64,000 nucleotides of DNA from Ahaetulla prasina (Eukaryota; Chordata; Lepidosauria; Squamata; Colubridae). The notes beneath the pieces were generated by a model. It did no database searches and was not told the DNA's origin. It saw only the letters and a list, made by a program, of their open reading frames with translations. The stretch covers positions 129,292,580 to 129,356,579 of the forward strand of contig NC_080542.1 of the NCBI RefSeq assembly GCF_028640845.1. The letters run 5' to 3'. The translations under genes and the position numbers were made by a program. Below, piece after piece: positions 10,535 to 21,290 of this stretch. Position 1 is the first letter of the stretch, and the number at the start of each line of letters is the position of its first letter.

Positions 10535-12099
10535 GTCATAAATGTTATTGTATTTTTTCTTGGGAAAAAGTTCTATTTGTATGAAATAAGAAATTCTCAC
10601 AAATGTAGGAATTTCAAATAATGTCATACTAAACAGTTTAGAGTAGATAAGAGCTCTCCAACTCAACTTGGTAAAGTTAAATCTTTCTGGGAAATTCACA
10701 TACCTTTAAATTACTTCAAATTAACTCTCCAAGTATGAAGGTGTCATCTGGAAAATATTAGTTATTTACAACTTGTTTACTTCAACAGTTCACTGTAAAA
10801 TCTTAGTTTGGGCCATTTTCTGCTGTCCAAAAGAATTGAAATTGTAGTTATATTTTATTAGATATATTACAGTACATCTCAAAAAGAACAGGACATTATC
10901 TAATAACAGTTATTTTAAATTTTGTTAAAATAGTGAAATTAATTACTATTTAGTTTTTCATTCATCTAATCGAATCCAATGCTCAATGAAAGAACTTCTC
11001 AATGCTTGCCAACATTGGTAACTTCTGGATGTATGGACTTCAACTCCCTAAATTTTCATCCAAGATCGTATTGCCTGTGGAATTCTGGGATATAAAGTTC
11101 TCATCTATGGAAATGACCAAGATTGGGAAACAGTGTACTAAGCATCCCTCAATCTCCTTTTGTTTTAAGTTCATTGCCCTTCCCTTCTCTTGTTCTTGTT
11201 TCAACAGAGATGGCTCTCTTATGTGTTTCTCATTCCTTACGTATTTAGAACATTTTTGGCTGAGGCAAATAACCACACAAAAAAGCTAACTCAAATAAAG
11301 AAATCAGCAAAGAAAAACTGCCAATTACATTGGTATTACTTTTTTTTCTTTTAAAAAGATTGCTGCCTTTTGTATGTTCTCATATGCATTTCAGACTTTT
11401 GAAATTCTTTATTTATTTAGCTTCATCGATCATCTCTTTGGCTACAATCCATGTTTAGGAAAGCAAGAAGAGCCAAACTGTCAGCATGCATTATAGCTAT
11501 ATAATGTAGTTTATAGAAATTTCCCTCCAGGGTAATCAGGTAACGATAATCTATAAATGGAGCAGAATGATTGATAGGTAGATAAAGAATTCCACTAAGT
11601 AACACTATAGGCCATTAAAGCCAATAGCTAAGCACACAAAAGATTGTACTGCTCCACAGCTTTTACTTGGATTCAAATCCTATAATGAACTCCCTGTGAG
11701 CCGACCCAGAATATACAAAGACTTGGCCACCTGCATACATCATTAGCATGAATTAATAGCTTCCTCTGTATATTTCTGCAGTCAGTTTTTCTGGCATTCA
11801 TACAGTCTGCAACATTTAGATAGTGTTCTTTGAAATGCAAATTTATTTCCACCATCAAAGCTTTTTTTAAAGGTCAGATACTTTTAATCACAATAGCAAT
11901 AGTACATAAAGAAATAGATTAGTCTTCATCTAGATCACTTTTATAGAGAATATAAAAAAGTAGGTAAAGCCACATTGCTCCATATTTCTTGAAAAGTATT
12001 TGGCCCCTTTCTATGATTGCTAGAATTTTTCCAGGTACAATCTGAAGTGCAGACTGTCATCTTTAAAGCACCGCATGACTTAACAGAATAACATTATTC
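10535..12099. other. No clear feature
   Basis: AT-rich intron. At 11000-11095 there is a weak match to the short palindromic MITE (GGACTTCAACTCCC, GGAATTCTGGGA), too diverged to delimit. Confidence 0.45.
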
Positions 12100-12285
12100 T
12101 GTTATTCTTCTAGTCCAATTGCTTGAGTAAGAGATACTATACCATTTCAGGCAAATGGTTGTCCAATCTCTTTTTTAAAACCTCCAATGTTAAGTACCCA
12201 CAACTCCTAGAGACAAGTCTTTCCACTGATTAATTGGGTCTGGGTTACTTGAAGAGAGAACTTCTTTCAACCTTTCCAATCCAAT
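12100..12285 (-). mobile_element. CR1 LINE 3' fragment, minus orientation
   Basis: TACCATTTCAGGCAAATGGT, TGTCCAATCTCTTTTTTAAA and the CCACTGATTAATTG block are the reverse complement of the CR1 ORF2 C-terminus (NQWNNLP region), as seen in sense at 13171-13512. Confidence 0.75.
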
Positions 12286-12429
12286 CTAGCACAATAGACA
12301 TTCTTCACGTCCATCACTCAAGAAATGTTGGCTGGCAGGGAGCAGGAAGTGTGCCTTCTCTGTCCTGATCCTGCTAGTCTTTTGGAAGACCATGAAGATC
12401 TGGCTAAGTGTCTGGGCTTGGGATCTTGA

Positions 12430-12622
12430 ATATGTGAAGGGCTCTGTTGTCTGGTTATGTTGATACTAACAGATTATAGTAATCTTTGGCTGCTATTTGT
12501 ATTTTTGCATTGTGTTTTAACTATTTTAATAATCGTTCACCACCCAGTCACTGATTTAAGATTGGTGGCTGTTCAAATTGAAAAACAAACAAACAAACAA
12601 ACAAACAAACAAACAAACAAAT
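12430..12622 (+). mobile_element. Old L2-like 3' tail with (AAAC)n
   Basis: The segment ends in CCCAGTCACTGATTTAAGAT, then GGTGGCTGTTCAAATTG, and a run of nine or so AAAC units (12584-12622). The layout (hairpin-like region, then a short A-rich tandem tail) is that of L2-clade 3' ends. Assignment is weak because of divergence. Confidence 0.4.
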
Positions 12623-12840
12623 AATAACTTCTCCGGGCAATGGATCAAAACTTACAACACCAGTAGATATCTGTATTTGTCTGAAAGATGTATGCAAGGA
12701 CTCATTCCTTCCACACTTTTCTTCAGTGCAGATGTTATGACCAGATGAAGAAAAAATTGTACTTTTGTGGAATGAAGAATAGCATGAAAACATACACTAT
12801 GATGGTAATTTCCAGTTTACCATGTAAACTTGTGATCAGA

Positions 12841-13790
12841 GTAGAATAGAATAGAATAGAATAGAACAGAATAGAATAGAACAGAATAGAATAGAACAGA
12901 ATAGAATAGAATTCTTTATTGGCCAAATGTGATTGGACAAACAAGGAATTTGTCTTTGGTGTGTAAGTTCTCAGTGTAGATAAAATATATAAGTGATAAA
13001 TCATGATCATAATCATCATAAAATACATTCATCATAAATCATAAGATACAACATTTAGTTATAATCATAGGATACTAAGTAAGCAATCAAAATCATATTA
13101 GGAAACTAAATAAGTCGCCATGGGCAAATAGGCGGCAATATAAATTCAATAAATAAATAAATAAAACAACATGAATCGTAAAGATACAATGATAACAGTG
13201 TTCCAATATCTCAGGGGTTGCCACAAAGAAGAGGGAGTCGGGCTGTTCTCCAAAGCACCTGAGGGTAGAACAAGAAGCAATGGGTGGAAACTAATCAAGG
13301 AAAGAAGCAACTTAGAACTAAGGAGAAATTTGCTGACAGTTAGAACAATTAATAAGTGGAACAACTTGCCTACAGAAGTTGTAAATGCTCCAACACTGGA
13401 AATTTTTAAGAAAATGTTGGATAACCATCTGTATGAGATGATGTAGGGTTTCCTGCCTGGGCAGGAAGTTGGACTAGAAGGCCTCCAAGGTCCCTTCCAA
13501 CTCTGTTGTTATTATTATTATTAAACAACGAGGTTAAAGTCATAAGTAGAAAAGGAGATAGGTAATAGGAAGGATGAGAAGAATAACAGTAATACAGCCT
13601 TAGTAAATAGTTTGACAGGGTTGTGGGAATTAATTGTTTAGCAGAGTGATAGCATGCAGTAAAATACTGTCCTTGTGTCTAGCTGTTCTGATGTGCAATG
13701 CTCTATATTGTGGTTTTGAGGGTAGAAATTGACACAATTTATGCCCAGGATGTGAGGGGTCTATAGATATTTTCACAGCCCTCTTTTGAT
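12841..13790 (-). mobile_element. CR1-L3 LINE, minus orientation, split by a CR1 insertion
   Basis: (AATAG/AACAG)n at 12841-12911, then TTTATTGGCCAAATGTGATT and more 3' UTR to about 13105. The copy resumes at about 13520-13790 with AGTCATAAGTAGAAAAGGAG, then TGTTTAGCAGAGTGATAGCA and GCCCAGGATGTGAGGGGTCT. The gap holds a small LINE tail (about 13105-13165, AATAAATA repeats) and a CR1 copy. Confidence 0.8.
13171..13512 (+). mobile_element. CR1 LINE 3' end inserted in L3
   Basis: One uninterrupted frame reads FQYLRGCHKEEGVGLFSKAP, then LELRRNLLTVRTINKWNNLP and LEIFKKMLDNHLYEMM, then stop: the C-terminus of CR1 ORF2. It is followed by the CR1 3' UTR (CTGGGCAGGAAGTTGGACTA, CCTTCCAACTCTG) and a TTA repeat tail. 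It is one of the best-preserved CR1 ends here and is younger than the L3 it interrupts. Confidence 0.85.
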
Positions 13791-14648
13791 AAACTACTAT
13801 TGTAATTTACAATTTTCAGGTTTTCAATGCTTGAAATAAAATAGGAAATTTCACAGAGGATGGAAGAGGATTTGATACTTCTAATGTCACTTTTAGTTCT
13901 TAGTGTAATTTCCAGCAAAAATAATCCCCTACTTTTGTCAGGATTTAAATATGAGTACAGATAAATTCCACAAACCCAAGGATTCTTTTCTGTCTTGAAA
14001 TATACCTGTTGCACATAAAAATGCATATAAGCATTTACACAAGTACAGGGTGCCTTACTTTCTTCTAAGTAAATCTCACTGAAAGTAGAACCTTCATCTG
14101 AGTGGATTAAAAAAAGATTGCACTGCCAACCGCTTAATCTCATTATCTAAATTCTCCTAATAAAGTCGTAATACATATTGCAGCACACCAATGCTCTGCT
14201 TTAAACTTGCTGACACACATTAAAGCAGAATTAAATGTAACATGGCACTCATCATAATTTCTCTATAAAAATTAATCCTGTTCAGTAAATTTTACTGCTG
14301 CTTTTACTGCGTGTGCTGTTTAAACTAAAATGTAAATATTATAACTATACTGATATTACGATAAAACGTGCCATAGAAATCTGAAGCCACTAAAGCCAAC
14401 TTAGTGGCTTCTCTTTATTTCATATATCATTCAAATATCACAAATTTTATGAGTTATGTGATTGTGTGATTTATATGAGCTTTAAGAAGTAAGTATGGGG
14501 GAAACGAAGGCCAATAAAACTTCACAGTAGCTAAAATGCAGGAGTAGCCTGCTAGTTAAGGTCAGTAATATGACACTACAGTCAAGTGCCAGCTCACCAT
14601 TAAAACTGCAGAATGGATGGATATGTATGATACAGCTCTGTGAATTGC
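13791..14648. other. No recognised feature
   Basis: AT-rich intron; the minus-strand frame at 13739-14143 has no domain and partly overlaps L3. Confidence 0.5.
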
Positions 14649-14656
14649 ATAAGCAT

Positions 14657-14851
14657 CAATAGTGGGTTTTTACCAGTTCGCCCCAGTTCAGATGAATTGG
14701 TAGCGGTGGCAGCGGGAGGCTCCGCCTACCCACCCAGACATCATCACAGATGCTCTGCACATGCAGAAAAGGGCCGCGCACAAGCAAAGCGAGCATACAC
14801 ATGCACTCACAGTTCCGAACCGATAGCGAAGGTAAGTGAAACCCCCTACTG
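14657..14851. mobile_element. hAT-type MITE with exact 8-bp target duplication
   Basis: Begins CAATAGTGGGTTTTTACCAG and ends ACCCCCTACTG. It is flanked by ATAAGCAT on both sides (14649-14656 and 14852-14859). The TAGTGGGTTT end relates it to the CAGTGGTGGG family; the body is GC-rich. Confidence 0.75.
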
Positions 14852-15019
14852 ATAAGCATATGCTAAATCTATGACCTCTAAAAATACATACTTCATAAAC
14901 ACATTTAATATATTCTATGTATGTATCAACCTAGATGATTTTAAAATATTAAAATATTTATTTTCAATAGAAATTTACCCCTTTCCCTCCCTCCCTCCCT
15001 CTCTGTATATTTGCCTTCT

Positions 15020-15212
15020 AGTCAAGCAACCCTGGTGACTAGCTGAACAACTCACTGCAGTTTTCTTGAGAAGATTTCAGAAATGCTTTGCCATTGCCTC
15101 CTTCCTAGTGCTAAAAATGTGTGGTAATTGGCTCAAGATCACCCACCTGACTTCATGCTGAAGAAAGGACTAGAACTCACAGTCTCCTGATTTCTAAATA
15201 CCTTCACCAGTA
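15020..15212 (-). mobile_element. tRNA-derived SINE (squamate type), minus orientation
   Basis: GCCATTGCCTCCTTCCTAG, CAAGATCACCCACCTGACTT and GACTAGAACTCACAGTCTCC are the reverse complement of the SINE at 19503-19715. The 3' part (CAGTTTTCTTGAGAAGATTT) resembles BovB 3' sequence, consistent with BovB mobilisation. Confidence 0.65.
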
Positions 15213-15580
15213 CAGGTAGTTCTCAATTTATGACCACAATTGAGCCCAAAATTTTGTTGCTAAGTGAGACGGTTTTTAAGTGAGTTTTGCCCCAATTTAC
15301 GATCTTTCTTGGGCATGGTGTTAAGTGTATCACTACACTTGTTAACTTAGTAAGATGATTGGTAAATGACTCTGGCTTCCTCACTGACTTATCAGAAGGT
15401 CACAAAAGGTGGTCACATAACCTCAGAACATTGCAACTGTCATAAATATGAGCCAATTGCTAAGCATCCACATTTTGATCACGTGACCAGTTGTAAGTGT
15501 GAAAAATGGTCATAAGACCTGTTTTCAATGTTGTTGTAACTTCAGTCACTAAATGAACTGTTATAAATTGAGGACTCTAG
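15213..15580. repeat. CAGGTAGTCCTC-type repeat, near-complete copy
   Basis: Begins CAGGTAGTTCTCAATTTATG and ends in the inverse AATTGAGGACTCTAG. Inside are GCTAAGTGAGAC and GTCATAAATATGAGCC blocks shared by seven other loci in the window. The ends are inverted, so a DNA-transposon origin is likely, but no clean target duplication is seen. Confidence 0.65.
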
Positions 15581-15889
15581 ATACCAAATATATGCTTTCT
15601 CTAACTTCTGTCAGATTTGCATTTAATAAAAATGAAATCTCTGCCTTCTTCAAAATAGGTGGCAATAATTTTATTTGGATAGAATTTTTATATCCATCCA
15701 GAAAAGTTTGTTGTTAATTTATGGATTAATTAAATAGATTAATTAAAATGAAATTAAATTGATTTTTTGTCAATCTACATAAATCATCCAAACATAAATA
15801 ATTTGTTAAAATAAAAATGGAATAATTAACAGGATTAAAATTAGATATGCTAATATTTACAATACACACTTACTAGATATACCTTACAT

Positions 15890-16024
15890 CAGGGATGTTA
15901 AACTGCTGGCTTGCAGGCTGGATGCATCAAGTGCTGGTCCCGCCCATGCCTGGTTTAGTGAAGGTGGGAAAAGTCCTGATATATCACGTGACACTGCCGT
16001 GATGATGTGAGTTTGACACCCCTG
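15890..16024. mobile_element. hAT-type MITE (CAGGGATGTCAAACTC family)
   Basis: CAGGGATGTTAAACTGC at one end and GAGTTTGACACCCCTG at the other. The flanks CCTTACAT and TCTTACAT are a 7/8 match, 8 bp each. The family, length (135 bp) and structure match 42131-42264. Confidence 0.85.
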
Positions 16025-16445
16025 TCTTACATGTTTTCTAAGAATCAGTCAGCACAGCCACACACTTCTATGTATTAATTATTCACCTGTGGAGGTGGTT
16101 AGCAGCAAGTTTCTGGAGTGCAGCTAACAAGTAGGCTATCTTGGTTGCTTAACAGTGAAACACTGGTTAAGTGGGCACAGTTGTGCCTGCATTTTCTGCA
16201 TTGCATGAGAAAAATTCATCTTCCTTCCCCTGTCCTTCCCACTTTCTATAGTGGGAAGATCAAAAGTGTATTGCATATTGCATTACAGTCTAGTTGGAAG
16301 CATTACTGCTTCAGACAGGAAGGGAGTGCAGAGATTGGTGAGGATGGAATAAAAGATCATTGCTGGTTCACTTCCTTTTATATAGGACATAGCATATAAG
16401 CTCTGCTTGATCAGGGTCCACAGAATTGTCTGGGATGCTATACAT

Positions 16446-16673
16446 CAGGGGTGCTATTCAGCAGGTTTTGACAGGATCTGGAGAACCATTAGCAGAAAGT
16501 TTGAGTAGTTTGGAGAACCATCAAATACCATCTCTGGTTGGCTCCTGATATTTTGCAATATCCTTCCCCCAGGAATGGGGAGGGAATGGGGATTTTTAAG
16601 TATCCTTCCCCTGCCATGCCCACCAAGCCACACCCACAGAACCAGTAGTAAAAAATTTTGAATTCCACCACTG
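16446..16673. mobile_element. hAT-type MITE (CAGTGGTGGAATTCA family), minus orientation
   Basis: It reads from the right as CAGTGGTGGAATTCAAAATT with the CACACCCACAGAACCAG block. The flanks CTATACAT (16438-16445) and CTATACAT (16674-16681) are an exact 8-bp duplication. Confidence 0.9.
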
Positions 16674-16729
16674 CTATACATCCTATTCACAACCTGTTTT
16701 CCTTGTTACCTTCTGGGAGGCATGGGATT

Positions 16730-17430
16730 TCCGCTGCCCCACCACATACATCGGACAAACCAACAGAAGAATAAGTGCACGCATTGAAGAACACAAGAAC
16801 TCAGTCAAAAAAGAGGAACCAACTTCTTCCCTGGTCCAACACCTTAAAGCCACAGGACATGATATTGACTTTAAAAAGACCAGAACTATTGCCAAAACTG
16901 AACACTTTAACAACAGAATAATCAGAGAAGCCATCGAGATAGAAAAACACCCACACAGCATGAGCAAATGAGATGATACCTCCCGCCTACCAGCCATTTG
17001 GAAACCTGCCCTTATTGACAAACGAGTCCCTAACACGAGGAATGACACCAGACCCACACTCACGAGGTCCACACAGGATGTCACCACCACACATCCACCC
17101 AGAAAGCAGACCCAAACCCACACTGATCAGGAAACACGACCAAGGAGCAGAAGCCAGACCGCAGCTGCAACATTAGCCATTTCAAACCCCTCCAACCCAT
17201 ACATACAGCAGACAGACACCCACTATGAAGATGTAGCACGACCACAAACACGAAGCCAAACAACAGCAATGCAGCTCACCAGCTCAAATACCCCTGGAAC
17301 TCAAACTAATCTGAGCACAACCAAGCCCCCACCCAAACAGGACACACCCCCAGCCAATCAGAGCACAAAAAATACCCATCCAATCAGAGCAAAGCCAAGC
17401 TCCCACCCAATCAGTTCAAGCCCCCATTAG
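16730..17430 (+). pseudogene. Penelope-like element: GIY-YIG endonuclease C-terminal region
   Basis: The plus-strand frame contains CPTTYIGQTNRRISARIEEH, the second half of a GIY-YIG nuclease motif with its Arg and Glu-His residues, then SSLVQHLKATGHDIDF and REAIEIEKHPHSMSK. Penelope-like elements carry this nuclease downstream of their reverse transcriptase. A single TGA (16969-16971) interrupts the frame, which then stays open to TAG at 17428-17430. The GIY half is out of frame just upstream, suggesting a one-base deletion near 16735. The reverse transcriptase is missing (5' truncation). Confidence 0.8.
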
Positions 17431-17470
17431 CAGTTAAAAAGGAAGAAACACTGCAATCACACATTGCTCC

Positions 17471-17540
17471 CAGAAGCACGAAACTGAAGCCTGAAGATGA
17501 CGAATGAGACTTCGTCGAAACGTCGCCAAGTCACTTCCAA
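17471..17540 (+). ncRNA. Hammerhead-like ribozyme motif of the Penelope-like element
   Basis: Core CTGAAGA (17491-17497, fits CUGANGA), one T, stem II GACGAA (17499-17504) perfectly complementary to TTCGTC (17511-17516) with loop TGAGAC, then GAAA (17517-17520) and CGTC (17521-17524), the GUC cleavage triplet. ACGT at 17520-17523 is self-complementary, which would let two copies share a very short stem III. Flanks allow a partial stem I (AGC before the core, GCC after the cleavage site; ACT with AGT further out). Hammerheads are known in Penelope-like element terminal repeats. The extra T before stem II departs from the textbook core. Confidence 0.55.
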
Positions 17541-17607
17541 TTTTACGTGGGAGAAAACCTGAATAACCAAAGACCTACATACAAACACCCGCGAAAACCT
17601 CAGAAAA

Positions 17608-17609
<2 letters not shown>

Positions 17610-17656
<47 letters not shown>
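17610..17656. repeat. (CA)n microsatellite
   Basis: About 23 AC units followed by TGTGTGTGTATATATATA, directly after the Penelope-like element end. The open frames across it on the minus strand are poly-valine/cysteine artefacts. Confidence 0.95.
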
Positions 17657-17658
<2 letters not shown>

Positions 17659-17659
17659 T

Positions 17660-19502
17660 GTGTGTATATATATATGCTGCAGGTATATGAATGTATATAG
17701 CATGTGTATATGTGTCTTATTTATGTGTTTATGTGTTTGGCTAAATATAAACTTTCTCTTGATAGCAAGCAACAGAATTCCATTTTTAATGTGGGCCAGT
17801 GTGCTCACACTAAAAAAAAAAGACAATTAAAAAGTTATCCCCTTTTATCATTGCACTCTATTTTATTATTGTATTATTACAGATTTTTTAAAAGAATACA
17901 GCTTAATATAATTTTAAAAAATATTTTGGCTACAGAATCCAACTTAAGCATATACAGGAAATCAAGTTTGTGTTGCTTTTAAGCTTCAGAAACAACAGAC
18001 ATTCATGATGGCTTGTTGTTTAATGTACATTTCAAGCTTTTCTCATTCTACGGAAGGTTGATCTAGCTATTTCATCTTGAAATTTTACAATGTGAGAAAA
18101 ACCCATTTGCTCCTTCATAAAAAGTATTTAAGAGACAGTATCCTGTTCTTGATTGCATGTCTGAAATAGTTAACATCCTCTCTAGGCACATTTAGAAATC
18201 CCCATTTACCAATAAAATATACATAGTCATCATTAATTGTAAACTTAATTTGGTCTCCTGGGTAACAGAAAACCAAGGAGATTCATTTTTTTCTTTCTTT
18301 CTTTTTTCTTCTCAGGAGTTAAAATTTAAGGAACTTAAATGGGCTTATTTTAAAGTTATATGGTACATGGCAAATCACAAACAATGCAACAGTTGCAATT
18401 TCAGAATCAACTCTAATTTTTATAAACTCCTGTAATGGATATTTTGAAGTTTTAAGAAAACCTAAAAGTAATCTAGAAGAACCTGTGTTTTCTTTTTCTT
18501 CCCCAATAAATCTCAAAGCTATTACCGTACAACATATTATGGATTTAAATAATTCAATACATGATTATTTTTTAAGGTTTTGAATTTATATCTTTCAAAG
18601 ATCACCATCTTGTGATCACAATAATTATTCCAAGAAGATCTTTATGTATCTTTTAAAGCATTCTTTGACTAGCAATCAGTTACCATGATTTCTTTTCACA
18701 ACTTCACAGAGCTTAAGTCTTCAATGAGATTTCCACAAAGACCTAATATCTGTTTTGCAAAGTGAAAGCAATTTAAATCCCACTGTCAATTGGATAAAAT
18801 GGGAATTGATTTAAAAGAGAGAGAGAGAAATTAGAATTACTTCCCATTTACATCTAATGTTCTTTGGATTTGTACCACTATAAGAGTCAGTTCAGAATAA
18901 ATCTTGGGCTGATTTGAAGAAATATGGTAAAGAATTGATCAAAATATGGAAAAGAATTGATTGTCCAAATTAGAACAAATTTGAATTAAATAACTTGAAA
19001 CACATAACAATCCTAGGATTATTATTTCAAAATCAAGTCCCAATGATGCCATTCTCTGTTATTGGACCTAAGTAATATGCCTTTTAAAGGCATTCATAGG
19101 AGCTTGCTTGCTTTCATTAGAATAAACACTATACCTTTTGCATCTGCACATATTACCATGATGCATACATAAAAGAGATGACACATATATTTTGATATGC
19201 TTTTGCAGTCTTACCCCTCACTTCTGACCCCCCTACTGATTTAAACAGAAAGTTTTGAAATAAGTTTTTCCAAATTTCCATAGTATCTATGTTTTTCTTC
19301 TCTCAACATTACACAGAAAGTTTTAGGTGAGTTCAAATCTGGGCAACATTGGAAGAATTCTGTTTCATTTTTTTTTAACCTTCTCCTGAATCTTTTAGAA
19401 TTAGCATTTGATGAATTATTTCAGTGCATGATCATACTGCTAACTCTTTGTGGCCAGTCTGTAACATACCTATATAATATTACAGATATATAAACTCATA
19501 TT
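17660..19502. other. No recognised feature
   Basis: AT-rich intron with no family I can name. Confidence 0.55.
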
Positions 19503-19715
19503 ATTGACAAGAGAGCAAATTTAGTACAGCAGTTATGGCATCAGGCTGGAAACCAGGAGTCTATGAGTTCTAGTCCCACCTTGGGCCTGAAGCCAGCTGG
19601 ATGACCTTGGTTCACTTTCTCTCAGCCCTAGAAAGGCGGTAATGGCAAGCCTCTTCCGAAAAATCTTGCCAAGAAACCTGCAGGAACCTACCCAAGGAAT
19701 CACTGGACAAATTGG
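19503..19715 (+). mobile_element. tRNA-derived SINE (squamate type), plus orientation
   Basis: TTAGTACAGCAGTTATGGCA (A-box region), AGTTCTAGTCCCACC (diverged B box), then AGCCAGCTGGATGACCTTGG and the 3' block AATCTTGCCAAGAAACCTGC, which resembles BovB sequence at 33045-33065. Confidence 0.75.
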
Positions 19716-19767
19716 AAAATTTGACAAAAGTGAACAGAAAAATATACCGATGAGAAGAAATACTTTT

Positions 19768-20819
19768 ATGGTTCGGTTCTGCAACCCAACAAGAAAGACA
19801 CAGACTTCAGAGGATGATTAGAACTGCAGAAAAAATAATTGCTACCAACCTGCCTTCCATTGAGGACCTATATACTGCACGAATCAAGAAGAGGGCCGTG
19901 AAAATATTTACAGATCCCTCACATCCAGGACATAAACTGTTTCAACTCCTACCCTCAAAACGACGCTATAGAGCACTGCACATCAGAACAACTAGACACA
20001 AGAACAGTTTTTTCCCGAAGGCCATCACTCTGCTAAACAAATAATTCCCTCAACACTGTTAAACTATTTACTATTTACTAAATCTGCACTACTATTAATC
20101 TTCTTATAGTTCCCATCACCAATCTCTTTCCACTTATGACTGTATGACTGTAACTTTGTTGCTGGCAATCCTTATTTATTTATTTATTTATTTATTATTT
20201 AAATTTGTATACCGCCCTTCTCCCGAAGGACTCAGGGCGGTTCACAGCCAAGTAAAAATACAATACTATAAATACAAATTAAAATACAGTTAAAAAACTT
20301 ATTAAAATTGGCCACAATTAAAATTTAGAACTAAAACCCATTAAAACCCATTAAAACACTAACCCAGTCCAGCGCAGATGAATAAGTAGGTTTTAAGCTC
20401 GCGGCGAAAGGTTCGGAGGTCCGGAAGTTGACGAAGTCCTGGGGGGAGTTCGTTCCAGAGGGCGGGAGCCCCCACAGAGAAGGCCCTTCCCCTGGGTGTC
20501 GCCAGACGACACTGTCGCGCCGATGGCACCCTGAGGAGCCCCTCTCTGTGAGAGCGCACGGGTCGGTGAGAGGTATTCGGTAGCAGCAGGCGGTCCCGTA
20601 AGTAACCCGGCCCTATGCCATGGAGCGCTTTAAAGACATTCACCAACACCTTGAAGCGTACCCGGAAGGCCACAGGTATATGATTTATATTGATATATTG
20701 ACTATCAATTGTGTTGTAAATGTTGTACCTTGATGAATGTATCTTTTCTTTTATGTACACTGAGAGCATATGCCCCAAGACAATTTCCTTGTGTGTCCAA
20801 TCACACTTGGCCAATAAAA
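19768..20819 (+). mobile_element. CR1-L3 LINE 3' end, split by an L2 insertion
   Basis: 19768-20163 encodes the ORF2 C-terminus (RTAEKIIATNLPSIEDLYTA, SHPGHKLFQLLPSKRRYRAL, KNSFFPKAITLLNK, stop) and the start of the 3' UTR up to GCTGGCAATCCTTA. The 3' UTR resumes at about 20677 (ATGATTTATATTGATATATT) and ends near CCAATAAAAG at 20819 without a pentanucleotide tail. The joined order matches the uninterrupted copy at 38072-38677. Confidence 0.85.
20164..20676 (-). mobile_element. L2 LINE 3' end inserted in L3
   Basis: On the minus strand: VFKALHGIGPGYLRDRLLLP, SVGAPALWNELPPGLRQLPD and RTFRRELKTYLF, then the 3' UTR with the hairpin ACCGCCCTTCTCCCGAAGGA at about 20211 and a TTTA repeat at 20167-20200. 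It matches the larger L2 at 43430-45560. It is 5'-truncated but its C-terminal frame is open. Confidence 0.85.
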
Positions 20820-20934
20820 GCATACAGTGGGATGAGGATGCGATCTTGAGATTAAATTTTAATCCCTGCCCCATAATATTGAGCAGTTCTAATTCATCCC
20901 AGTTCTTTCAGGTAATTTTGTGCTTATTCTTCTT

Positions 20935-21290
20935 CTGTTGGGATGGCATAATAGCTCAGTGGTTAAGACATTGGTCTTGTCAACTGAGAAACTGGTAGCC
21001 CAGGTTCAAGACCCGAGTGCCCATTTGGGGGAACTTCTCATTCTTGCCAGTTCCTGCCAACCTAGCAGTTTGAAATAATGTAAATGCAGGTAGATAAATA
21101 GGTACCACTTTGGTGGGAAGGTAACAGCAGTCCATTACATCATGCTGGCCACATGACCATGAAAATGCCTTCAGGCAGCACTGGCTCAATGGCCTTGAAA
21201 TGGCCATTGAGATGAGCACCACCCCATATAGTTGGAAACAACTAGCAGAGTAAAATCCACAGGGATTTCTTTACCTTTTACCCTTTCCTC
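20935..21290 (+). mobile_element. Sauria-type SINE
   Basis: The tRNA-like head AATAGCTCAGTGGTTAAGAC and GGTTCAAGACCCGAGTGCC (B box) is followed by the family body CCAACCTAGCAGTTTGAAAT, GGTACCACTTTGGTGGGAAG, GCTGGCCACATGACCATG and the CTTTACCTTTTACCCTTT tail, which it shares with BovB. It is nearly full length. Confidence 0.85.

Noticed and set aside
20935..21010. Functional tRNA gene
   Set aside because: It has A- and B-box similarity but no complete cloverleaf, and it continues into a SINE body and tail.
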